From positions 124,001-188,000 of the forward strand of contig NZ_JACYIZ010000004.1 in the NCBI RefSeq assembly GCF_015352975.1: 64,000 nt of DNA. Direction: 5' to 3'. The position numbers were made by a program, and so were the translations under genes. The stretch comes from Aestuariimicrobium ganziense. GTDB lineage: Bacteria > Actinomycetota > Actinomycetes > Propionibacteriales > Propionibacteriaceae. Position 1 is the first letter of the stretch. Each line of letters begins with the position of its first letter. Of this stretch, positions 46,736 through 55,393 are shown piece by piece. The notes beneath the pieces were generated by a model. It was not told where the DNA came from. It made no database searches and saw nothing but the letters and a program-made list of their open reading frames with translations.

Positions 46736-47467
46736 TCAGTCTTCGGCGCCGAGGCCACCCATCCGGACGACCTTGAAGGTGGCGGCGTGCTCGACGCCCA
46801 TCGCCTGGCCGCCGCCGGCGAGCATCTCGGGGATGAACTGCGCCGGCACCGGGTGGGCGGGGATGTCGGCCAGGTAGGCCTCGTGGCACTCCAGCGAGCG
46901 CACCGACGCCGCGACGTGCTCCTCGTCCACCTCGACCCCGTGGGTGGGTTCGTTGTGGCCGGCGATCAGCAGCCAAGTTGTCGCCCACTTGGGCAGGCCG
47001 TCCTTGGCCAGTTCGGGGAACACCCAGGTGTTGTCGGCGTCGCGGATCGCATCGAGGCAGGCCAACCCGGCGACCCGGTGGTCGGCCTGGTTGTAGCCGC
47101 CGTAGGCCTCGACCTCGAAGTTGGGGGTCACCACCGCAGTCGGGCGGAACTCCCGGATCGCCCGGGCGATGTCACGGCGCAGGTCAAGTGAGTACTGCAG
47201 CACCCCATCGGGGTGGTTGAGGATGGTCAACTCACTCACCCCCACCTGCTCGCAGGCCGCCCGCTGCTCGGCAGCGCGCAGCGGCCCCACCTCTTCGGGC
47301 GGACGCTGCATGCCGGCCTCACCGGCGGTCAGCAGCAGGTAGGCCACTTGGGTATCGCTGCTCGTCCACTTGGCGACCGCGGCCGAGGTGCCGTACTCCA
47401 TGTCGTCGGGGTGGGCGACCACGCACAGCACGCGCTCGAGGGGTTCGGTGAAGGCGGGCAGGGTCAT
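46736..47467 (-). CDS. PIG-L/LmbE-family deacetylase
   Basis: 243 residues. CVVAHPDDMEYGTSAA holds the AHPDD zinc motif and YNQADHRVAGLA the third ligand; TAGEAG is also typical. The ATG at 47467 is preceded by GGAGAACCG; an upstream open extension of 150 codons is rejected. It is more standard than the PIG-L protein at 32576. It is convergent with GH51 and downstream of the P450 relic and the oxidoreductase fusion, so it probably deacetylates a sugar or conjugate in the same catabolic pathway. MshB-like or Mca-like roles in mycothiol metabolism cannot be excluded. Confidence 0.88.
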   Translation of the reverse strand: MTLPAFTEPLERVLCVVAHPDDMEYGTSAAVAKWTSSDTQVAYLLLTAGEAGMQRPPEEVGPLRAAEQRAACEQVGVSELTILNHPDGVLQYSLDLRRDIARAIREFRPTAVVTPNFEVEAYGGYNQADHRVAGLACLDAIRDADNTWVFPELAKDGLPKWATTWLLIAGHNEPTHGVEVDEEHVAASVRSLECHEAYLADIPAHPVPAQFIPEMLAGGGQAMGVEHAATFKVVRMGGLGAED

Positions 47468-47543
47468 CGGTTCTCCTGTCTCGGTTCCGCCGAGGGATCG
47501 GCGGTGATGGTTCCCAGCATGGCCGACGACGCCATTCGGCGGG

Positions 47544-48204
47544 TCAGTCCAGCGGGACGAGCCGCACCGGCACCTGGTGGAAGCCCCCCACCGGGGCGAC
47601 CTCCCGGACCCGCTGGGGATCGTCCACGGCCTCGATGGTGAAGCGCGACAGCACCTCGCGCACCACGATGCGCAACTGCATGGTGGCCTGCGGTCGATCT
47701 GGGCCCACGTGCGGACCGATCCCGTAGACCACGTTTTGCTCGGCGTTGCCCTCGGGGTCGAGGTGGTCGGCGACCTCACGAAGCGGCTGCTGCAACTCAG
47801 GACGCTCGGCCAGGTACGAGAACAGCACGCCCACGCACAGCGCGATCGAGCCGAGGTCAGCGCCGGTCCAGTGGCGCAGCACCGACACCAGTTCTGCATC
47901 GGTGAAAGGACGATCCTCGACCTCGTCACGCATCAACTGGGTGGTGACATCGTCCGGCGCTTGGTCTGGGTCGCGGCGAGCCCTCCAAGACCCTCGTGAT
48001 CGTCGAGTCAACACCGAGCGGATGATCTCGTCGAAGGCCTCGGCAACCGCGGCGGTGCGCGGTCTCGTCCCACCTGCAGGTGCCCAACAGCACCCGCTCG
48101 CCCTTGGCCGTGCGAGCCACCGGATGCCGGTGGCGCAGGTCGTCGGTCAGGGCGCGCAGGTCGTGCCCGGTCGGATCGAACTCCTCGATGAGGTGGTCGG
48201 TCAC
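47544..48204 (-). pseudogene. Cytochrome P450 relic
   Basis: The remains begin with a GTG (48204) overlapping the upstream stop as GTGA and read TDHLIEEFDPTGHDLRALTDD and RHRHPVARTAKGERVLL, like a P450 N-terminus. Then about 100 residues are missing and the frame changes; the second part (from about 48056) has EAFDEIIRSVL, the helix I-like TGADLGSIALCVGVL, and YGIGPHVGPDRPQAT. The last is the heme-binding loop, where the normal cysteine (HVCPG) is replaced by Gly. Only about 220 codons of a normal 400 survive. No active enzyme can result. It lies in the same transcription unit as the oxidoreductase fusion. Confidence 0.75.
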
Positions 48205-50213
48205 GCCTCCAGCCACCGCACCTGGTCGGGCGTCAGATCGATCTCCAGGGCCTGCAGGCTGTCGTCCAACTCGGCCAGCGTGCGCGGACCGATCAGCGGG
48301 ATCGACGGGAAGTCTTGGGCCAGCACGTAGGCCAGCGCCACATGGATCGGGCTCTTGCCCAACTGCTCGGCCAACGCGATCGCACGGTCGCGGCGGGCGA
48401 AGTTGCGCTCGCCATACCAGGTGCGCACCAGCTCGGCGTTGTCGAGCTTGTCGCGTCCGGCGCGGTCGGTGAAGAAGCCGCGACCCTGGCTCGACCACGA
48501 GAAGTTGGCCACCTGGCGCTCACGCAGCCACTGCTTCCACTCCTCGGTCGACGAGGTGACGCAGCCCGCCCACAGCGGGGTCAGCATCTCGGCCAGGGCG
48601 AAGTTGTTCGACAGCGCCTGCGGGGCCTGCTTACCGTTGGCCTGGGCGTAGGCGACCGCTTCGTCGAAGCGCTCCATCGTCCAGTTCGAGCCGCCGAACG
48701 GGCCACGGATCCGGCCCAGGCGCACCTGCTCGTCCATCGCGTCGACGAACTCACCGACCGGCACGTCGAGGTTGTCACGGTGCATGAAGTAGACGTCGAC
48801 GTGGTCGGTCTGCAGCCGCTCCAGGCTCTGGTCGAGCTGTCGTCCGATCATCTCCGGGTAGCACAGCGGGGTGTGTGCACCCTTGCCGATCAGCACGGCC
48901 TGGTCGCGCACGCCGCGCGAGGTGTGCCACTCGCCGAACAGGGTCTCGGTGTAGCCGCCGCCGTAGACGTAGGCGGTGTCGAGAATGTTGCCGCCCTTCT
49001 CCCAGAACGCGTCGAGCAGGATCGCGCCGGACGAGAAGGTGCGGAAGTCCTCAAATCCCAGCGCCAGCGCCGAGGCCGGCTTCTCGAGCCCGGGCACCTG
49101 CCGCTTGGGGATGATGCCGCCCTCGGACGACAGCGGGCGTCCCGCCAGTGTGCTGGTGCGCTGTGCTGCGGTCTCGACGCTGAACTCGATGCCGGAGTCC
49201 TTGCGCCACTTGTCGAGCGCGCGGGCGTTGCCCAGGCTGTCGGCCCAGGTCATGCCGGGGGTGGCGAACTCCTGGCGGCCGGCGATGATCGCCTCGCAAG
49301 CCGCATCGACCTGGTAGGCGTAGAGGTCCTTGGTCTGCCCGGCCTGGACGACCTCGCGCGACCCATCGGGTCGGACGATCTCGATGTGGCCCTGACCACC
49401 GGTGCGGTCGTTGCCGCCGGCGAACCAGAACCGGGGCACCTCGATCGTCCCCTCAGAACCGTGGATGCGGGCGGTGGTGTCGAGGTTGGCCATCACCGCG
49501 CAGCTGACCTGGGCGGTGATGCCGTTGTCGAACGTGAGCACCGCGGCGGCGGTGTCGTCGGTGCCCTCGGGGTTGAGGCTGGCGCCGCCGCTGACCTGCG
49601 CGGGGTCGAGGAACGGCTGACCGGCCGCAGCGCCGGCCACCAGCCGGGCGAACGAGACCGGGTAGCAGCCGACGTCCATGATGCCGCCACCGGCCAGGGA
49701 CGAGGCGAAGGTGCGGCTGTCGGGGTTGAAGGCCCGGGCCTGGTAGCCGAAGGCGGCGCTGATGAAGCGCACCTCGCCGATGGTGCCGGCGGCGATCAGG
49801 TCCCACAGCTTCTGGGTCTGCGGGTGCAACCGGTACATGAACGCCTCGCCGAGAAAGGTGCCGGCCTGACGGTGGGCGTGGATCACCGCGTCGACCTCGA
49901 AGCCCGACAACGCCATCGGCTTCTCGACCAGAACGTGCTTGCCGTGCTCGGCGGCCCTGATCGCCCACTCGGCGTGCCCGGTGTGCGGGGTGGAGATGTA
50001 GATCGCATCGACGTCGGGGTCGGTGAGGATCGCCTCGTAGCCGTCGATGATGCGAGCCTCGGGGAAGTCCTGGCGCAGGCCCTCCTTACGGGGGTTGCGA
50101 CTGGCGATCGCCTCGAGGGTGCCCAGTTCGCTGTCGAGGACGCCACGGCGAAAGTCCTTGGCGATGGCCCCGGGGCCGATGATGCCCCAACGAATGGGAG
50201 CGGTGTTGCTCAC
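48201..50213 (-). CDS. Gfo/Idh/MocA oxidoreductase fused to aldo/keto reductase
   Basis: 670 residues. The first 330 are a Gfo/Idh/MocA dehydrogenase: RWGIIGPGAIAKDF (Rossmann), HVLVEKPMAL with E97-K98-P99, and GGGIMDVGCYP. The rest (370-670) is an aldo/keto reductase with DTAYVYGGG, LIGKGAH, YFMHRDN and IPLIGPRTLAEL, containing the Asp, Tyr, Lys and His expected in the AKR tetrad. The GTG at 50213 has AGGAG at 6 nt; a 33-codon longer frame is rejected. The linker includes RPLSSEGGIIPKRQ. Two NAD(P)-dependent sugar steps on one chain suggest channelled oxidation/reduction of a sugar. The substrate is unknown. Confidence 0.85.
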   Translation of the reverse strand: MSNTAPIRWGIIGPGAIAKDFRRGVLDSELGTLEAIASRNPRKEGLRQDFPEARIIDGYEAILTDPDVDAIYISTPHTGHAEWAIRAAEHGKHVLVEKPMALSGFEVDAVIHAHRQAGTFLGEAFMYRLHPQTQKLWDLIAAGTIGEVRFISAAFGYQARAFNPDSRTFASSLAGGGIMDVGCYPVSFARLVAGAAAGQPFLDPAQVSGGASLNPEGTDDTAAAVLTFDNGITAQVSCAVMANLDTTARIHGSEGTIEVPRFWFAGGNDRTGGQGHIEIVRPDGSREVVQAGQTKDLYAYQVDAACEAIIAGRQEFATPGMTWADSLGNARALDKWRKDSGIEFSVETAAQRTSTLAGRPLSSEGGIIPKRQVPGLEKPASALALGFEDFRTFSSGAILLDAFWEKGGNILDTAYVYGGGYTETLFGEWHTSRGVRDQAVLIGKGAHTPLCYPEMIGRQLDQSLERLQTDHVDVYFMHRDNLDVPVGEFVDAMDEQVRLGRIRGPFGGSNWTMERFDEAVAYAQANGKQAPQALSNNFALAEMLTPLWAGCVTSSTEEWKQWLRERQVANFSWSSQGRGFFTDRAGRDKLDNAELVRTWYGERNFARRDRAIALAEQLGKSPIHVALAYVLAQDFPSIPLIGPRTLAELDDSLQALEIDLTPDQVRWLEA

Positions 50214-50362
50214 TTCTACTCCTAGGTGTGGACGCGGCGGTGGGGTCCAATGGCTCGGCGACCACGGCGCCGGCGCAACTGCTGTCTGTGTCAGCCTATC
50301 CAGACAATTCACGGGCCGCCCAGGTTGTCAGAGGCTCATGCCGGGCTGTTCGTCGGTGGACC

Positions 50363-50690
50363 TCAGCGCAGCTCGACCTTGCGGTCGAACGAGACCTGCG
50401 AGCGCCACATCGCGACCAGCGCGAGCAGCCACATCAGCAGGAAGGCGCCCAACGGGACAACCGACTGGGTGTCGGAGTTGTACAGGTCGAGCCAGGTCGG
50501 GGTGCAGTGCAGACCATCGGCGGCCACGATGAAGTTCAGGGGCAGGAAGAAGCCGGCGATCGCCACCGCCTGCTGCGCCAGGTGGCAGAGGAACCAGGCC
50601 AGCACCACGCCACCGAAGCCCAGCTTGTTGATCCACGACTCGCTGCCCCCGCCGGCGGCGAAGAAGTACCGGGCCAGGCCGAGCCATTGA
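50363..50690 (-). pseudogene. N-terminally truncated small membrane protein
   Basis: The frame is open from about 50690 but has no start codon until the GTG at 50608, yet coding-like sequence (PGQWLGLARYFFAAGGGSES) runs through that region. Three hydrophobic segments follow, with VLAWFLCHLAQQAVAIAGFF, and a polar CTPTWLDLYNSDTQ loop. The C-terminal RSQVSFDRKVELR is basic. The missing start suggests loss of the 5 prime end at about 50.7 kb, where a PIN relic begins on the other strand. A short functional protein from 50608 is still possible. No family recognised. Confidence 0.45.
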
Positions 50691-50793
50691 CCAGGTGCAG
50701 CCAGATCGGGGTGCTGGGGTCGAACTCGTCGTCAACCGTGGTCAGAACGTGGTGTTCGGGGTGGAGGGGTGGACCCACGGTCCGCCGATCTCG

Positions 50794-50985
50794 ATGCTCG
50801 AGGGTGAGGACGAACAGGTGCGCGACCATGCCCTCGCCTTGCAGGACTTGCCCGAGGTGGCCCACCACGACCCGTTCGACCGGATGCTGCTGGCGCAGTG
50901 CCTGGTCGACGGCGCCACCCTGCTGACCAGCGACCGGGCGCTGCTGGCGTTGCCCGGGGCGCCGGTGTCGTCCGCCCGACGTTGA
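50794..50985 (+). pseudogene. C-terminal relic of a PIN-domain (VapC-type) toxin
   Basis: About 64 residues, matching the end of PIN-type toxins: HALALQDLPEV, HHDPFDRMLLAQCLVDG and TLLTSDRALLALPG. The HHDPFDR motif holds the conserved Asp of the RNase active site. The N-terminal half with the first acidic residues is missing, and no antitoxin gene precedes it. The open frame continues upstream to 50695 but without family resemblance. It abuts the truncated membrane gene, so both were probably cut by the same deletion. Confidence 0.65.
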
Positions 50986-51065
50986 CTGCGGTCAACTTGC
51001 CGCGGAGGGTGCGCTGACCAGCCGGGATCGCCCCTGGCGACCATTCGCGGTGCTTGACTGGAACC

Positions 51066-52520
51066 ATGACCAGCGTTCCCGTGACCCTGTCCTTCTACGG
51101 CGCATCCGGCACCGTCACCGGCTCGAAGTACCTGCTCACCGTAGGGGAGCGGAGGATCTTGATCGACGCCGGCATGTTTCAGGGCGAGAAGCGCTGGCGT
51201 GACGAGAACTGGGCCGACTTCCCGGTCGACCCGTCGACGGTCACCGACCTGCTGCTCACCCACGCCCACACCGACCACGTCGGCTACCTTCCGGCGCTGG
51301 TCAAGAAGGGTTTCCGCGGTCCGGTGCACGCCACCAAGGGGACGATCCGACTGGCCGAGATCGTGCTGCGCGACGGCGGCAAGATCCAGGAGAACCAGGC
51401 CAAGGACCACGCTGAGGGCGGCTTCAGCAAGCACAACCCGCCGCTGCCGCTCTACACCCTCGAGGACGTCGAGCAGACCCTGCCGCTGTTCCGCGAGGTC
51501 GGCTGGGACACCGACGTCGACCTCGGCGATGGCATCGTGGCCCGCTGGACCCGCACCGCGCACATCCTGGGGTCGGCCTCGATCCACGTCACCGCTCCCG
51601 GCACCGACATCGTCTTCTCCGGCGACCTGGGACGACACGACCACCCGATCCTCAAGCCGCGTGCGGTCCCCGAGCCCGCCGACCACATCGTCATGGAGTG
51701 CACCTACGGCGACCGCGAGCACCCCGAACCCGACCTGCCCCACACCGACTTCGTCGACGCCATCAACCGGACGATCGACCGTGGCGGCCAGGTGGTCGTC
51801 CCGGCGTTCGCGATCGACCGCACCGAGACGATCCTGAAGTTCCTGACCGACGCCTACCGCGCGGGACGAATCCCCGACGTGCCGGTGTTCGTCGACGGGC
51901 CCATGGCGCTGGCGGCGCTGGACGTCTACGAGGACACCTCGCTGGACGAGTTGGCCGATGGCATCACGGTGGCCGACTTCAAGGGCATGCCCAGGATCCG
52001 TGAGACGCGGACCGGGCAGGAGTCACGCAGGATCAACGAGTTCCGCGGCCCGGCGGTGATCATCTCGTCCTCAGGCATGGCCGAGGGCGGACGCGTGTTG
52101 CACCACCTCACCCGGCTGCTTCCGGACCCCCGCAACACGGTCGTGCTCACCGGGTACCAGGCCGAGGGCACGCGTGGACGGGCGCTCGAGGACGGCGCGC
52201 GCACCGTGAAGATCAACGGACGCCACATCAAGGTCAAGGCCGAGATCGTGCGCGACCACGAGTTCTCGGTGCACGGCGATGCGTCCGACCTGATCGACTG
52301 GCTGCGTGACCTGGGACGAGAGCCCGAGTGCGTCCATCTGGTGCACGGCGACCCGCAGGTGGCGCCGGTGTTCGCCAAGCGGATCGAGGACGAGTTGGGC
52401 TTCACCGTGGTGGTGGCCCGACACGGCGAGGTGATCCGGATTGACCAGGCCGAGCCCGTGACGATCGAAGAAGGTGAGGAGCCGCTGATCTGCGGGGAGC
52501 CCGAGCGCCCGGGGGAGTGA
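51066..52520 (+). CDS. Beta-CASP metallo-beta-lactamase-fold hydrolase (RNase/CPSF-like)
   Basis: 484 residues. The MBL domain has H66-A-H68-T-D70-H71 in LLTHAHTDHVGY, then TAHILGSASIHV and FSGDLGRHDHPIL. The beta-CASP insert and later motifs include MECTYGDREH, VVVPAFAIDRTE and VIISSSGMAEGGRVLHHL; VHGDPQ closes the protein. Such proteins (archaeal and bacterial CPSF-100/RNJ-like, often annotated MBL fold) are zinc-dependent RNA nucleases. Only one gene, apparently leaderless (TTGACT six bases before the ATG). RNA processing is the likely role, not beta-lactam breakdown. Confidence 0.88.
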   Translation: MTSVPVTLSFYGASGTVTGSKYLLTVGERRILIDAGMFQGEKRWRDENWADFPVDPSTVTDLLLTHAHTDHVGYLPALVKKGFRGPVHATKGTIRLAEIVLRDGGKIQENQAKDHAEGGFSKHNPPLPLYTLEDVEQTLPLFREVGWDTDVDLGDGIVARWTRTAHILGSASIHVTAPGTDIVFSGDLGRHDHPILKPRAVPEPADHIVMECTYGDREHPEPDLPHTDFVDAINRTIDRGGQVVVPAFAIDRTETILKFLTDAYRAGRIPDVPVFVDGPMALAALDVYEDTSLDELADGITVADFKGMPRIRETRTGQESRRINEFRGPAVIISSSGMAEGGRVLHHLTRLLPDPRNTVVLTGYQAEGTRGRALEDGARTVKINGRHIKVKAEIVRDHEFSVHGDASDLIDWLRDLGREPECVHLVHGDPQVAPVFAKRIEDELGFTVVVARHGEVIRIDQAEPVTIEEGEEPLICGEPERPGE

Positions 52521-52529
52521 CGCTCGCCC

Positions 52530-52574
52530 GGTCGGTCGAGTGGTCCGCGAGAGACGAGCGGACGTGTCGAAACC
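52530..52574. repeat. Dispersed intergenic imperfect palindrome, copy D
   Basis: This copy reads GGTCGGTCGAGTGGTCCGC, then GAGAGACGAGCG, then GACGTGTCGAAACC. TCGAGTGGTCCGC and GCGGACGTGTCGA pair with few mismatches, and the differences from the copy at 7790-7835 are partly compensatory (TTCGC/GCGAA versus TCCGC/GCGGA), so the hairpin is maintained. Confidence 0.7.
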
Positions 52575-52591
52575 GCCACGCCCTCCTTGGT

Positions 52592-53299
52592 CTAGCGCCG
52601 TCCCACCTGCAGCGCCAGCCGCACACCCCAGACCAGCAACCCCTGCGCGAGGCAGTACGTGGCCATGATCACCAGCGCCCGGGTGGGTTCGCCCGGATCG
52701 GTGCTCGGGCGGAACGTGTAGATCGCGATCAGGGCGTCGGAGACGATGAACAGGAGGCCGCCGAGGGTGCCGCGCCAGCCGAGCCCGGTGGCCAGCACTC
52801 CCGTCGCGGCGAGCACCACCGCGTAGGGCACCACCGCCCACACCAGTGACCCTGCCCCGGAGGCCGTCAGCGCCAGCACCGTGCCCGCGGCGACCAGGTA
52901 GACCAGCACCAGAGGTCGCCTCGACCCGGTCAGTATCGAGTGCCGACGCCAGGGGAACAAGGTGGCGATCCACGCCACCTGGGCGAGGAAGAAGAACCCG
53001 ACCATGGTCAGGAAGCCGGTCCCGTCAGGTGCGAACGCCGGCCCGACATCGCCCAGCCAGCTGAACCCGATGGCAGCGGCCATCCCCAGCGCGAACCAGG
53101 CCGGAAATGGACGCGGCGCCAGACCTCGCCCCTGGGGCAGCGGTGCCAGTGCCCAGATCGCCAGCGTCAGCATCAGGCTGCCCTGGCTGACCCGCGCGGT
53201 AGATCCCTCGGCACCAGCGACGAGCATGCCCAGGTGGATGATCGACGCCACCACGAACGCGAGGCAGCCGATCAGCGCTGGGGCAGAGGGGCGGCGCAT
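52592..53299 (-). CDS. Lysoplasmalogenase (YhhN/TMEM86 family)
   Basis: 235 residues with eight or so membrane helices in close succession. Typical blocks are GFSWLGDVGPAF and LFIVSDALIAIYTF, where the Asp residues are the conserved acidic sites of the YhhN family, which hydrolyses the vinyl ether bond of lysoplasmalogens. ATG 53299 is preceded at 7 nt by TAGGCT, so the mRNA is probably leaderless; a 100-codon longer open frame through a palindrome is rejected. It stands alone. Actinobacteria are not known for plasmalogens in general, so another lipid substrate is possible. Confidence 0.85.
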   Translation of the reverse strand: MRRPSAPALIGCLAFVVASIIHLGMLVAGAEGSTARVSQGSLMLTLAIWALAPLPQGRGLAPRPFPAWFALGMAAAIGFSWLGDVGPAFAPDGTGFLTMVGFFFLAQVAWIATLFPWRRHSILTGSRRPLVLVYLVAAGTVLALTASGAGSLVWAVVPYAVVLAATGVLATGLGWRGTLGGLLFIVSDALIAIYTFRPSTDPGEPTRALVIMATYCLAQGLLVWGVRLALQVGRR

Positions 53300-53306
53300 G
53301 CAGGTC

Positions 53307-53312
53307 AGCCTA
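53307..53312 (-). promoter_or_regulatory. -10 box of a leaderless promoter (lysoplasmalogenase)
   Basis: Minus-strand TAGGCT, spacer GACCTGC, then the ATG at 53299. It starts just beyond the large inverted repeat at 53320. Confidence 0.55.
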
Positions 53313-53319
53313 GGGCGGT

Positions 53320-53395
53320 GATGGTTTCGTGCCACGCGATCGAGGATTTGCCCCGATTTCGGCCCGATTTCGCGATCGCGTGGCACGAAACCATC
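53320..53395. repeat. Large perfect inverted repeat, 23-bp arms
   Basis: Arms at 53320-53342 and 53373-53395 are perfect complements. The 30-base loop contains CCGATTTCGG followed by CCCGATTTCG. The arm core CGTGCCACGCG recurs once at 53574-53584 (in CTCGTGCCACGCGCCC). The element fills the start of a 309-bp gap between the lysoplasmalogenase and ABC genes; in the remainder (53396-53608) I see no gene. It has no T run, so it is not a typical terminator. Confidence 0.8.
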
Positions 53396-53608
53396 AAAGG
53401 GGGACCCTTTCGGGTGAAGCGTGTCGGCGCTCGAGCCCCCGGCTCCTCGGCTCGACGGGCACGGCTTCAGCGTGAGGGGCACCATGATCGTGGGCGGGCA
53501 CTGCATGCGATGCCCGTCGACGATCGGCGTGGCCTTCGGCGCCGGACGGTGACCGTCGTGGTCTCGAGACGCTCGTGCCACGCGCCCTGCTCGATCTGCC
53601 AAAGAGGG

Positions 53609-55393
53609 TCAGCGGTAGGCGTCGGCCTGCAGGTGGAACAGTTCCGCGTAGCGTCCGCCGGCGGCCAGCAACTCGGCATGGCTGCCCTGCTCGACGATCC
53701 GGCCACCGCTCAACACCACGATCAGGTCGGCCATCCGCACGGTCGAGAACCGGTGGCTGACCAGCACGGTCACCCCGCCGGTGCTCTGGGCCACCTCGCG
53801 GGCCGCCGCGGCGTAGCGGTCGTAGATGGCGTGCTCGGCCTCCGGGTCGAGGGCGGCCGTCGGCTCGTCCAACAGCATCAACAGCGGCCGCTTGCGCAGC
53901 ATCGCCCGGGCCAGAGCCAGGCGCTGCCACTGGCCACCCGAGAGCCCGACCCCACCCTCGAACTGCATGCCCAACTGGGTGTCGAGTCCCGACGGGAGCG
54001 AGTCGATCACCACATCGGCCTGACCGTGGCGGGCGGCCTCCTCGATCGGCGCGCGCTCGTCCACCGACAGGTCAGAGGCGCCGATGGTCTCGACCGCCAG
54101 GAACTCCAGCCGAGCGAAGTCCTGGAACCCGGCCGAGATCCGGGCCCGCCAGGCGTCGGGCGAGATCTCGTCCAGCGGTGTGCCGTCGACCAGGATCCGT
54201 CCCTCGGTGGGGTCGTAGAGCCGGGCCAAGAGCTTCACCAGCGTCGACTTGCCCGCCCCGTTGTCGCCGACGAACGCGACCGTCGTGCCGGCCGGCAACT
54301 CCAGTGAGACCCGGTCGAGGCTGGGGGCGGTGCGCTGGTTGTGGGCGTCCGAGGGGTAGGCGAACGAGACGTCCTCGACGGTGATCCCATGGCTCAACCG
54401 CGCCGGTGGCTGGGCGGTCGAACCGCTCCAGTCGTGGCGTCGGGCGTAGTCACGAAGCCATTGGTAGCGCCCGAAGGTGTCGAGGGCGTCGATCACCATG
54501 TTGGCGTTCATGGCGATGCTCGCCGCCGTCGTGCGGATCTGTCCGGCGATCATCACCAGCAGCGCCACCGATGCCACCGAGGCCAGCCCGTCGTGGGCGC
54601 GCACCACCAGCCAGGCGAGTGCGGCCAGGTAGCAGGCCCAGGCCAGCATGCTGGTGGCGGTGACGATCCAGGCGCTGCGCACCATCAGCCGGCGCAGCGG
54701 ACGAAGCTCCTCGTCGTAGGCCTGCCCCGACAACCGCAGCAGCACCGGACCCAGCCCGAAGCTGCGCAGTTCGACCGAGGCCGAGGGAGTCCACATCAGC
54801 TCGGTGAGCTTGTCGGCCAGACGTCGCTCGGGCTCCTTCGACTTCCACAGCCGCCGCTGCAGCACCGCGAACCAGGTGTTCAGCCCGGTCGGCAGCAGCG
54901 CGATCAGCAGCAGTCCGAGCATCAAGGGGTGGATGCTCACCAGCAGCGTCCCGACGGTGATCGTCCCGGCCACCGTGCCGACGAAGGTGAGCGCGCGGTA
55001 GATGCCGCTGATCTGCCAGATCTCTCGGCGCAACTGCCCGATCCGGTCGGCCAGAGCCGGGTCTTCGTGGTGGCCCATCGAGCCGATGCCGGTGACCATG
55101 TGCATGATGTCCTGCGCGACGTGGATCATGATCTTCTCGTCGGCGGTGTCGCCGGCCGGTGGAGCGATGTTGGCCAGGATCGTCCCCACCACCAGCACGC
55201 CTGCGGCCAGCCCGAGACCGGGCCACAGCGACGAGCCAGTGGTCGCAGCTCCGATCGCCATCGCGAGCCCCAGCGAGGTGAGCGGCGCCAGCGCTGCAGC
55301 CACCACCGCGTTCAGGCTCAGCAACGTGGCGAGCCACGGGGTGGCGCGGAAGGCCAGGCTCACCCACAGCCACATGATGCGCAGGGCGGTCAC
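53609..55393 (-). CDS. ABC exporter half-transporter, second subunit
   Basis: 594 residues. Permease domain (15-320) and ATPase domain (345-590) with Walker A GDNGAGKST, signature LSGGQWQRLALA, Walker B LLMLLDEPTAALD and SHRFSTVR. The GTG at 55393 overlaps the stop of the upstream ABC gene as GTGA, and a longer open extension into that gene is rejected. The two form a heterodimer of the type used for drug, lipid or peptide export. A GHHEDPALADRIGQLRREI segment in the first intracellular loop is common in such pairs. Substrate unknown; neither half has a peptidase domain. Confidence 0.88.
   Translation of the reverse strand: MTALRIMWLWVSLAFRATPWLATLLSLNAVVAAALAPLTSLGLAMAIGAATTGSSLWPGLGLAAGVLVVGTILANIAPPAGDTADEKIMIHVAQDIMHMVTGIGSMGHHEDPALADRIGQLRREIWQISGIYRALTFVGTVAGTITVGTLLVSIHPLMLGLLLIALLPTGLNTWFAVLQRRLWKSKEPERRLADKLTELMWTPSASVELRSFGLGPVLLRLSGQAYDEELRPLRRLMVRSAWIVTATSMLAWACYLAALAWLVVRAHDGLASVASVALLVMIAGQIRTTAASIAMNANMVIDALDTFGRYQWLRDYARRHDWSGSTAQPPARLSHGITVEDVSFAYPSDAHNQRTAPSLDRVSLELPAGTTVAFVGDNGAGKSTLVKLLARLYDPTEGRILVDGTPLDEISPDAWRARISAGFQDFARLEFLAVETIGASDLSVDERAPIEEAARHGQADVVIDSLPSGLDTQLGMQFEGGVGLSGGQWQRLALARAMLRKRPLLMLLDEPTAALDPEAEHAIYDRYAAAAREVAQSTGGVTVLVSHRFSTVRMADLIVVLSGGRIVEQGSHAELLAAGGRYAELFHLQADAYR

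Noticed and set aside
48315..50225. A 636-codon open frame on the plus strand opposite the oxidoreductase fusion
   Set aside because: It is the antisense shadow of a gene with clear dehydrogenase and AKR motifs; its translation is Gly/Val/Leu-rich without any motif, as usual in high-GC DNA.
51066..52520. Beta-lactamase resistance gene
   Set aside because: The protein has the beta-CASP motifs of RNA-processing hydrolases, not those of class B beta-lactamases.
53396..53608. Short protein-coding gene in the 309-bp gap
   Set aside because: The open frames there are parts of longer extensions of flanking genes on either strand, without start signals or motifs.
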